The position numbers were made by a program, and so were the translations under genes. 7,617 nucleotides of DNA. Origin: an uncultured Spirochaetales bacterium (GTDB lineage: Bacteria; Spirochaetota; Spirochaetia; Sphaerochaetales; Sphaerochaetaceae). Positions within the stretch are counted from its first letter, which is position 1. The number at the start of each line of letters is the position of its first letter. Location of the stretch: NCBI GenBank assembly GCA_947306375.1, contig CAMZGJ010000056.1, positions 1-7,617 of the forward strand, given 5' to 3'. This document shows positions 1 to 4,659 of this stretch, piece after piece. The notes below the pieces were generated by a model that was not told the origin of the DNA, searched no databases, and saw only the letters and a list, made by a program, of their open reading frames with translations.

Positions 1-99
1 CACTCTTTTTTATTTATTTTAAACAATTTAATAATTATAGATAAAATATATAAAAATTATATAAGAACAATATTGTTATTAATTGTGTTTGATAAACTA

Positions 100-128
100 T
101 TGTATTGAAACATATGGGGGTATATACT
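100..128 (+). promoter_or_regulatory. Probable promoter of the parA operon
   Basis: A TTGTAT element (100-105) stands 17 nt before TATACT (123-128), which matches five of six bases of the sigma-70 -10 consensus; the -35 matches only TTG. Transcription would start near 135, leaving about 10 nt before the ATG at 145 and no room for an ordinary Shine-Dalgarno. The only G-rich run (116-120) lies 24 nt upstream of the start, too far to serve. Confidence 0.5.
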
Positions 129-138
129 GGTTTATACC
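119..138. promoter_or_regulatory. Inverted repeat over the parA -10 region, candidate autoregulatory operator
   Basis: GGTATA (119-124) and TATACC (133-138) are perfect 6-bp arms with an 8-nt spacer. The element covers the proposed -10 box and the expected transcription start, so a bound protein would block initiation. The RHH-like product of the second gene is the natural candidate repressor. The arms and their position are seen; the binding is inferred. Confidence 0.4.
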
Positions 139-144
139 TGAATT

Positions 145-903
145 ATGGCTAAAACAGTTTCGTTCCACCTTCAGAAAGGCGGAGTAGGAAAAACAACAAT
201 CTCCGGCACCTTTGCCTGCCAGTCGGCTCTGGACGGTTTCAGAACGCTCCTGATAGATGTGGATCCACAGGGAAATGCATCTTCATGGTTCCTTACGGAA
301 ACCCCCAAATATGAGCTTGCAGACGTAATTCAGGGCAAATGCTTCGTTTCAGAGGCAATTGTGCCGGTTCCGAGCGTGCCGAATCTCTATATTTTGCCCA
401 CATTCGGCATAGGCGGAATGCTTAAAACCTACAGCGAAACCAAGCTTGCGGAAGAACCCTATGTTCTTCAGGACCTTGTATCGGAGGTTTCAAAGGACTT
501 TGACCACATTGTTCTTGATCTCTCTCCGGGCCTGGGACGCCTTGAAAAGGCGGCAATAATAGCAAGTGATGAAGTTGTAACCCCATTAACACCGGAAGTC
601 TTCAGTCTTGACGGACTTGAAATATTCATAGATGAACTCAAACGCCTTAAAAAGAACCTCAGAAGTTCTGTAAAGCACTCTGTTGTGGTAATCAATTCAT
701 TTGATGTCAGAATAAAGCAGCACCGCAATATTTACAGCGCAGCATCCGAGGGTTCCTACAAGGTTGTTGTGGTTCCTGTGGATCCTGTTTTCAGAAAGGC
801 TCAGGAAGCCAACACGGCTCCCCAGCTTTTCCGTGAACACGGAAGAGGTCTGAAGGAGAAGACTGCAGAATCTGTAAGATTACTTTCAAAGTATATCTGG
901 TGA
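145..903 (+). CDS. ParA-family partition/positioning ATPase
   Basis: A 252-residue deviant-Walker ATPase of the ParA/MinD/Soj class. Motifs in order: Walker A KGGVGKTT at residues 11-18 with the signature lysine K11, a DVDPQGN switch motif at 38-44, and the Walker B strand ending in LDLSPG at 124-129. There is no N-terminal helix-turn-helix, so this is the short form typical of chromosomal Soj and plasmid type Ib (ParF) proteins. Family knowledge: the ATP dimer binds nucleoid DNA non-specifically and moves a partner-bound cargo along a gradient. The next gene, 19 nt downstream, encodes a small RHH-like protein, so the pair looks like ParF/ParG and not ParA with a long ParB. No ParB is present in the window. 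The ATG at 145 has no good Shine-Dalgarno; it is chosen because the family's MxKTVSFxxxKGGVGKT beginning follows at once. The cargo (DNA or a protein complex) cannot be read from the sequence. Confidence 0.9.
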   Translation: MAKTVSFHLQKGGVGKTTISGTFACQSALDGFRTLLIDVDPQGNASSWFLTETPKYELADVIQGKCFVSEAIVPVPSVPNLYILPTFGIGGMLKTYSETKLAEEPYVLQDLVSEVSKDFDHIVLDLSPGLGRLEKAAIIASDEVVTPLTPEVFSLDGLEIFIDELKRLKKNLRSSVKHSVVVINSFDVRIKQHRNIYSAASEGSYKVVVVPVDPVFRKAQEANTAPQLFREHGRGLKEKTAESVRLLSKYIW

Positions 904-922
904 TAATTGGGGAGATGACGGT

Positions 923-1144
923 ATGGCTCTTAAAAGAAATCCTGAAGACGCAAGCAGTGTAAAAGCAAGGGAACTTTTCTCTTCTGACTCTTCAAAAAAG
1001 AAGGAAACAAAAATTCTCACCACCTTCTCAATTGAACCTTCCTTCAAGAAGGAGATGGAAGAACTGTTCGGGGAAATGGGTCTGAACTGGGCCGGCGGAA
1101 TACGCTTTGCCCTCAAGGAATTCTACAAGAAACACAAAGAGTAA
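923..1144 (+). CDS. Small RHH-like ParA partner (ParG-like)
   Basis: A 73-residue basic protein. Residues 1-30 are polar and probably disordered (rich in Ser, Lys, Glu, with R5 and R16). Residues 30-38 form a likely beta strand, 39-52 a first amphipathic helix and 55-70 a second helix, separated by a GLN turn: the strand-helix-helix order of ribbon-helix-helix DNA-binding dimers (Arc, CopG, ParG). Size and layout match ParG, where a flexible tail precedes the RHH fold and stimulates the ATPase. A GGGGAG Shine-Dalgarno at 909-914 stands 8 nt before the ATG, and the gene follows parA by 19 nt, so the two are almost surely co-transcribed. It probably binds operator and/or centromere repeats in 1-144. 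The fold is judged by eye and no family was assigned by search; it could be an unrelated small ParA adaptor. Confidence 0.7.
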   Translation: MALKRNPEDASSVKARELFSSDSSKKKETKILTTFSIEPSFKKEMEELFGEMGLNWAGGIRFALKEFYKKHKE

Positions 1145-1155
1145 GGAGTCCTTAC
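1141..1155 (-). terminator. Weak hairpin at the convergent parG-like / COG2426 junction
   Basis: GTAAGGA and TCCTTAC face each other around one central base, which as RNA gives a 5-bp stem (GTAAG/CTTAC) with a 5-nt loop. Read leftward it is followed by a T-rich stretch (TCTTTGTGTTTCTT), so it may weakly terminate the leftward operon. It overlaps the stop codon of the rightward gene and lies only 5 nt beyond the COG2426 stop. The stem is short, so confidence is low. Confidence 0.3.
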
Positions 1156-1160
1156 CAAGC

Positions 1161-1643
1161 TCAGATTGCAACCTCTTTTGTAAAGAGCGTTGCAAGTCCG
1201 GAACCCGTCAGCAGAACAGCCGTTACAATGGCCGCCGCCATAAGCACACCCAGAACAATTGCAAAGAAACTTTTCTTCCTGTCCAGCCCCAGAACCCAGG
1301 CTCCCAGGGTGCCTGTCCATGCCCCCGTTACGGGAAGCGGAATGCCAACAAAAAGCACCAGTCCCAGTATGCCGTATTTCCGGATTTTTGAGCCAACATT
1401 GACGCGTGCCCTCTCAATCAGAGATCCTATAACCCTTCTGTATGTGCCTGATTTCATAAACAGATTATGAAGTGTTGAAAGGAAGGCAAAACCTATGACC
1501 GGAACAAGGCAATTAAAGAAAACGGAGATAATAAGGACTTCTGACAAACTAAGGTTATTCAAGTAGCCATAAGGAATTGCTCCCCTGAGTTCACTTATTG
1601 GAATTAATGATAGAAGCGCTGTTATTATACGTACTCTGGTCAC
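1161..1643 (-). CDS. Small integral membrane protein, COG2426 / PF06695 type ("small multidrug export")
   Basis: A 160-residue hydrophobic protein with about four membrane segments (roughly 5-27, 35-60, 90-118 and 126-150) and a basic loop around 64-90. Two family landmarks are visible: the N-terminal LIPISELRGAIPYG at 13-26 and GIPLPVTGAWTGTLGAW at 100-116, the latter a proline/glycine-rich re-entrant-looking segment. The family name suggests drug export, but I know of no firm proof of transport and do not assert it. I choose GTG 1643 because AAGAAGGA lies 8 nt upstream, just after the stop of the preceding gene, and the protein then begins right at the family's first helix. A GTG at 1697 would add 18 residues and overlap the upstream gene by 37 nt. 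Last gene of the leftward operon. Confidence 0.8.
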   Translation of the reverse strand: MTRVRIITALLSLIPISELRGAIPYGYLNNLSLSEVLIISVFFNCLVPVIGFAFLSTLHNLFMKSGTYRRVIGSLIERARVNVGSKIRKYGILGLVLFVGIPLPVTGAWTGTLGAWVLGLDRKKSFFAIVLGVLMAAAIVTAVLLTGSGLATLFTKEVAI

Positions 1644-1646
1644 TTT

Positions 1647-1661
1647 GTAAGTCCTTCTTAC
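1647..1661 (-). promoter_or_regulatory. Ribosome binding site shown in a small hairpin loop, decides GTG 1643
   Basis: On the leftward strand the sequence GTAAG-AAGGA-CTTAC can fold into a 5-bp stem whose 5-nt loop is the Shine-Dalgarno itself, followed by AAA and the GTG start. The hairpin begins on the last base of the upstream stop codon. This supports GTG 1643 over GTG 1697. Whether the loop display affects initiation is unknown. Confidence 0.5.
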
Positions 1662-2779
1662 TAATTGTTTTCCACCTTTATTGCGTCTGCAGGACACATC
1701 TCATGGCAACAGTAACATCTTATACACTTTGAATAATCCGCCACAATCCTTTTATCTTCTTTTGAGAATGAAAGAGCATGTGCCGGACATATCTGAACGC
1801 ACTTGAGACAGCATATACATTTATCTGAGCCAAAGACCGGCCTTGCCTCTTTGGCTCTCTTTTTCCTTTCCAGAAATCTGGTGGCAAACGGCAGAACCAG
1901 CTTGCTGAAAAACTGAGTTCTCTTTCTGTAAGGAATCCTGACAAAGTCCTTTATAACGCAGTCTCCGGCATCAAGATCCATATAGCTTATCTTCTGCGGG
2001 ACAAGGCCCTTCTTGCGTGCCTGAGCAAGCACCGGAATATCATTCGGATCATAACCCATTATCAGAGCCTGAGCGGTATCAAGAGCATAGTCGTTGTCGG
2101 AGGCAAGAAGCAGCCCTACGCTGCGCGGACTGCCGTTGGCAGGACCGGGACCTTCCATGGCAACAACCGCATCCATTATTGAAAAGTCAGGCTTCACTGT
2201 CTCATGTATTCCTACCAGAAGTTCTGCAAATTTCTCCCTTGACGGAAAGTGCATGTGACACTGGCTCTTATGTAAACCGGGGATGGTTCCGAAGAAGTTC
2301 TTAACGGCTCCAGTGGTATACATGAGCTGGTGGTTCTTCATCTTGCAAAGACCTATGACCACGTCCGCCTTTCTGACGGCAGAGGCCATGGGAATCTTTG
2401 TCCCGGTGCTCTCAATAGTCACAAGGTCGGGATCAGCAGTAAAATCTGCCCAGGAGGCACCCTCCTCCGTGCAAATATCCCAAATACCGCACTTCTGCGG
2501 TCTGAAATCCTTTCCCTGCATTCCTGGAGAATCTCCGACCCATACCTCCGCGGCTCCGTTTGCTTTGCAGTGTCTGATTGCAAGCCTTACAAGCTCGGGA
2601 TTTGTAGTAATTGAATCCGAAATACTGGAATCCGAGAGCACATTGGGCTTCAGAAGCACCTTTTTACCCTTCACATCCGGAAAACCGGCGTTTGTACAGA
2701 CCTGTTCAAACGCCTTTTCCAGGTTACTCGGACTGTATGACGGGCATTTTACAATTGAAACCTTTGCTTCCGCTCTCAT
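1661..2779 (-). CDS. DUF362 protein with C-terminal 2x[4Fe-4S] ferredoxin domain
   Basis: A 372-residue protein. Residues about 5-260 are the DUF362 (PF04015) domain, recognisable by VLLKPNVL at 41-48, GDSPGMQG around 82-89, the KMKNHQLMYTTGAVKNFFGTIPG stretch around 145-168 and the following MDAVVAMEGPGP block. After a basic linker (about 285-315) come two classical cluster motifs: C321-C324-C327-C331-Pro and C352-C355-C358-C362-Pro, each CxxCxxCxxxCP, binding two 4Fe-4S clusters. No signal peptide is seen, so it is probably cytoplasmic. The biochemical role of DUF362 is not established; the ferredoxin tail suggests electron transfer to or from an unknown substrate. The start is ATG 2779 with AGGAGG 5 nt upstream, and it overlaps the methyltransferase stop as ATGA (2776-2779), implying translational coupling. 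All eight cluster cysteines are present. Confidence 0.88.
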   Translation of the reverse strand: MRAEAKVSIVKCPSYSPSNLEKAFEQVCTNAGFPDVKGKKVLLKPNVLSDSSISDSITTNPELVRLAIRHCKANGAAEVWVGDSPGMQGKDFRPQKCGIWDICTEEGASWADFTADPDLVTIESTGTKIPMASAVRKADVVIGLCKMKNHQLMYTTGAVKNFFGTIPGLHKSQCHMHFPSREKFAELLVGIHETVKPDFSIMDAVVAMEGPGPANGSPRSVGLLLASDNDYALDTAQALIMGYDPNDIPVLAQARKKGLVPQKISYMDLDAGDCVIKDFVRIPYRKRTQFFSKLVLPFATRFLERKKRAKEARPVFGSDKCICCLKCVQICPAHALSFSKEDKRIVADYSKCIRCYCCHEMCPADAIKVENN

Positions 2780-3564
2780 TTTATCCTCCTGATAAGGCAG
2801 TAATACAGAGGTCCAGAACCGTTTGAAGAGTCAGGCAGGATTATATTTCCATATCCCTCATAAGAAGGGTCTGTATCAGATTCCAGTTTAATTATTTCAA
2901 ATCTGTCATTCCTTTTTCGGAATAACTTATCAATAACCCTGCCGTCTTCCTCAGGATTTATTGAACATGTGCTGTAAAGGATATATCCGCCAACTTTTAC
3001 AGCATCCAGAGCCGCTGCAAGCATGGCAAACTGCGTCAGGGCAAGAATCCTGGGTCTGTTGGCACTCCACTTTGCAAGCTCACTCTCATCCTGAAGAACA
3101 TGACGCTCACTTGAGCAGGGAGCATCCAGAAGAACACAGTCATATCTGTCCTTCTCATACAGACCCCACTTTGTGCTGTCATGTCCGCTTACGGTAATGT
3201 TGCCCCTGTATTCTTCCGGAAGGCATGTTTCTATAACTCTTTTAAGGCGCTGTCTTCTTGCAGGTGATCTGTCATTGGAAACAAGAGAACCGGTGCCTTT
3301 AAGTCTCAGTGCTATGCAGAGAGTTTTGCCTCCCGGAGCCGCGCACATATCAAGCACATTGTCTCCCTCTTTGACGGGAAGCGCCGTAGCTGCAGTGATT
3401 GAGGCTTTGTCCAGGTAGTACGGCTCTGAAAGCTCCTCAGACAGCAGAACAGGTTGGGATTCCCTGAGCATGGACTGTTTCAGGTTTTCCCATCTGTCTG
3501 AATAGATGGCCCTGTAGTATTGATCAAACAGCTTGGCTCCGTCTTTTTCCTTCTTTCTGCCCAT
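2776..3564 (-). CDS. RNA (cytosine-C5) methyltransferase, RsmB/NOP/NSUN family, NSUN3/4-like
   Basis: A 262-residue SAM-dependent enzyme that should methylate C5 of a cytosine in rRNA or tRNA. Motif I VLDMCAAPGGKT (70-81) binds SAM; motif IV LLDAPCSSERH (about 145-155) holds C150, used for product release; motif VI YSTCSINPEEDG (197-208) holds the TC nucleophile C200. The N-terminal FDQYYRAIYSDRWENLKQSML block and the DAPCSSERH variant recall eukaryotic NSUN3/NSUN4 more than bacterial RsmB or RsmF. The protein has no NusB-like N-terminal domain and no C-terminal PUA/RNA-binding extension. First gene of the leftward operon, coupled to the DUF362 gene. No Shine-Dalgarno precedes either candidate start; I chose ATG 3564, while TTG 3588 would add eight residues. 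The exact RNA target is unknown. Confidence 0.9.
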   Translation of the reverse strand: MGRKKEKDGAKLFDQYYRAIYSDRWENLKQSMLRESQPVLLSEELSEPYYLDKASITAATALPVKEGDNVLDMCAAPGGKTLCIALRLKGTGSLVSNDRSPARRQRLKRVIETCLPEEYRGNITVSGHDSTKWGLYEKDRYDCVLLDAPCSSERHVLQDESELAKWSANRPRILALTQFAMLAAALDAVKVGGYILYSTCSINPEEDGRVIDKLFRKRNDRFEIIKLESDTDPSYEGYGNIILPDSSNGSGPLYYCLIRRIK

Positions 3565-3719
3565 AGACTGAATGATATACCAATTCAATTCATGTGTATA
3601 TGATTCAGAATGTGTATTCGAAATATATAAAAATAATATGATAACAATACAATTATGTTATTAAAACAATATCAGAACGCTCACTTTCCGTATTACTGCC
3701 GTTTATGTAACGCCCTGGC
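3565..3719. other. A+T-rich divergent intergenic region
   Basis: No gene is visible here. The stretch 3601-3675 is very A+T rich and holds an inverted repeat ATAACA (3641-3646) / TGTTAT (3656-3661). It must contain the promoter for the leftward methyltransferase operon, but I could not find a -35/-10 pair with acceptable spacing: TTGTTA and TATATT on the leftward strand are only 14 nt apart, TTGTAT and TATATT 19 nt. I therefore do not call a leftward promoter. Confidence 0.4.
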
Positions 3720-3758
3720 CTTGATAATTGTTTCTCATTGAAAATATAATTTATCAAG
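3720..3758. promoter_or_regulatory. Inverted repeat CTTGATAA-N23-TTATCAAG around the arsR promoter
   Basis: Perfect 8-bp arms lie at 3720-3727 and 3751-3758. The left arm contains the -35 hexamer, and the right arm begins directly after the -10 and runs to the expected transcription start and the first bases of the ribosome binding site. This is a plausible autoregulatory operator, although 23 nt between arms is longer than the usual SmtB/ArsR 12-2-12 operator. The repeat is seen; its function is inferred. Confidence 0.5.
3721..3750 (+). promoter_or_regulatory. Strong sigma-70-type promoter of the arsR-lipoprotein operon
   Basis: TTGATA (3721-3726, five of six consensus bases) is separated by 18 nt from a perfect TATAAT (3745-3750). 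Transcription would begin near 3757, leaving a leader of about 12 nt that still contains AGAGG (3757-3761). Confidence 0.75.
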
Positions 3759-3768
3759 AGGTGTTTTG

Positions 3769-4077
3769 ATGGGTACTTATACGTCCTTGCCTGAAGAGGA
3801 AATTACCGATATAGCAGACTTCTTCAAGGTATTCGGAGACAGCACAAGACTCAGGATTCTCTGTTATCTGGACTGCGGTGAGTCCAACGTGAACAGTATC
3901 TCAACCGAACTGGGCATTTCCCAGTCCACCGTAAGCCAGCACCTCAAACTGCTCCGTGTTGCCCGTCTTGTAAGCTGGCGCAAGGAAGGCAAGAACATAA
4001 TCTACAAACTCAATGACGAACATATTTCCAGGATTCTGGCCCTTGGTCGGGAGCATTATGAAGAAACTCTCGGCTGA
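3769..4077 (+). CDS. ArsR/SmtB-family repressor with alpha-5 zinc-type site
   Basis: A 102-residue winged-helix metalloregulator. The core runs from FFKVFGDSTRLRILCYL (18-34) through the recognition helix region GISQSTVSQHLKLLRVARLV (49-68) to the beta wing WRKEGKNIIYKL (70-81). There is no alpha-3 CxC arsenic/cadmium motif. The last helix carries D83, H85, H96 and E99, with the same spacing (2, 11, 3) as the SmtB alpha-5 ligands D104, H106, H117, E120 and the CzrA set D84, H86, H97, H100. This points to a Zn(II)- or Co(II)-responsive repressor that leaves DNA when metal binds. The start is ATG 3769 with AGAGG 7 nt upstream; the preceding TTG is not needed. It overlaps the downstream lipoprotein gene by 20 nt, so both share one promoter and probably autoregulation. 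Confidence 0.88.
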   Translation: MGTYTSLPEEEITDIADFFKVFGDSTRLRILCYLDCGESNVNSISTELGISQSTVSQHLKLLRVARLVSWRKEGKNIIYKLNDEHISRILALGREHYEETLG

Positions 4078-4507
4078 GAAGCTTTTGTCCGCAATCCTGA
4101 CCTTTCTCATTGTTCTTTTTATCTCCGGCTGTGACTCAACGGAGATTCCCGGTTATCCTGTCTTTGAGCAGGCCAAGACCTCTGAGCCCGTCATAGGCAT
4201 GATTAAGGGCACAGTGAACTATGCCGCCGGTTTCTACCTCCCCACTGAACAGTCCACAATGGATATCTCCCTCATAATGGTAAACAGTGCCGGTATGGAT
4301 GAGACTGAGCTTTCACACCAGAGAATCAGAAACGTCCAGCGCTTTCCGTTTCAGTTCAGCATATATTTTGATGAGAATGAACTTGCAGAGAACATGCAAT
4401 ACAAGATTCTTATACGCTTCACCAACGACGGAAAGACCTATTTGACCGCCCAGAGCCAGAGCGTTCCGTCTTATCCGCCTGACAACACCGTTTTGACTCT
4501 GAATTAA
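4058..4507 (+). CDS. YbaY/YscW-like lipoprotein
   Basis: A 149-residue secreted lipoprotein. A lysine-rich n-region, a hydrophobic h-region (9-22) and the lipobox ISGC put the acylated cysteine at C25, the only cysteine. Residue +2 is Asp, which in enterobacteria retains lipoproteins in the inner membrane; whether spirochaetes follow this rule is uncertain. The mature part, about 46-137, resembles the YbaY/YscW beta-sandwich family (PF09619): GTVNYAAGFYLP at 51-62, ISLIMVN, FPFQFSIYFD and the YKILIRFTNDGKTYLTA strand pattern. The family's role is poorly known (envelope stability; YscW is a secretin pilotin). The start is ATG 4058, preceded by GGGAG with a 4-nt gap; an in-frame ATG at 4013 would spoil the signal peptide. 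It sits inside the end of arsR, so it is translationally coupled. With one His and one Cys, it is unlikely to be a metal store. Confidence 0.8.
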   Translation: MKKLSAEKLLSAILTFLIVLFISGCDSTEIPGYPVFEQAKTSEPVIGMIKGTVNYAAGFYLPTEQSTMDISLIMVNSAGMDETELSHQRIRNVQRFPFQFSIYFDENELAENMQYKILIRFTNDGKTYLTAQSQSVPSYPPDNTVLTLN

Positions 4508-4547
4508 GAATCACTTGTATTATAAATCCACCTGATTTTCATACAAT

Positions 4548-4597
4548 TTATGATACATATATCATAAGACGGCCCGCTTTAAGCCGAACTTATGATA
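4548..4597. repeat. Three-copy TTATGATA element with two exclusive hairpins
   Basis: TTATGATA occurs at 4548-4555, inverted (TATCATAA) at 4560-4567, and direct again at 4590-4597. Copy 2 can pair with copy 1 (8 bp, 4-nt loop) or with copy 3 (9 bp including the flanking G/C at 4568 and 4589), the latter extended by an inner CGGC/GCCG stem (4570-4573 with 4583-4586). It lies in the convergent gap between the lipoprotein gene and hflC. No U-tract follows either hairpin in the rightward direction, so it is not a classical terminator. Confidence 0.65.
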
Positions 4598-4617
4598 CTT
4601 TAGCAGCATACAAACAC

Positions 4618-4645
4618 AAAAAAAGAACCGCCGGCAAGGCGGTCC
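4618..4645 (-). terminator. Intrinsic terminator of hflKC
   Basis: Read leftward, an 8-bp G+C-rich stem GGACCGCC / GGCGGTTC (one G-U pair, loop TTGCC, 4645-4625) is followed at once by seven T (4624-4618). It begins 14 nt beyond the hflC stop. In the rightward direction no T-run follows the stem, so it probably acts on the hflKC transcript only. Confidence 0.9.
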
Positions 4646-4659
4646 TTAATTATCAGTTT

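Larger units (their letters stand above)
1..144. other. A+T-rich region upstream of parA, candidate centromere and operator
   Basis: This 144-nt stretch holds no gene and is about 82% A+T (26 G/C by count). It contains a perfect 12-bp palindrome AACAATATTGTT at 66-77, a short GTTT-GAT-AAAC repeat at 87-97, further ATTGT copies at 82-86 and 99-103, and an inverted repeat over the promoter at 119-138. In ParF/ParG-type partition cassettes the DNA directly upstream of the ATPase gene commonly carries the centromere and the autoregulatory operator. That these repeats do so here is inference from position and from the RHH-like partner. In DNA this A+T rich, some repeats arise by chance. Confidence 0.4.

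Noticed and set aside
1..1144. Plasmid origin or integrated plasmid
   Set aside because: There is no replication initiator, iteron array, integrase or attachment site; only the partition-like pair suggests it.
1161..1643. Firm call of a multidrug exporter
   Set aside because: Only the family name supports it; no transport motif or drug-resistance context is visible.
2017..2792. Long rightward open frames opposite the DUF362 gene
   Set aside because: They are antisense shadows with no ribosome site and no family resemblance, while the opposite strand has a complete domain with both cluster motifs.
3641..3670. ACAAT/ATTGT repeats as sites shared with the parA upstream region
   Set aside because: The same pentamer also occurs in the other A+T-rich gaps (for example 4543-4547 and 6762-6766), so it is more likely composition than a regulon signal.
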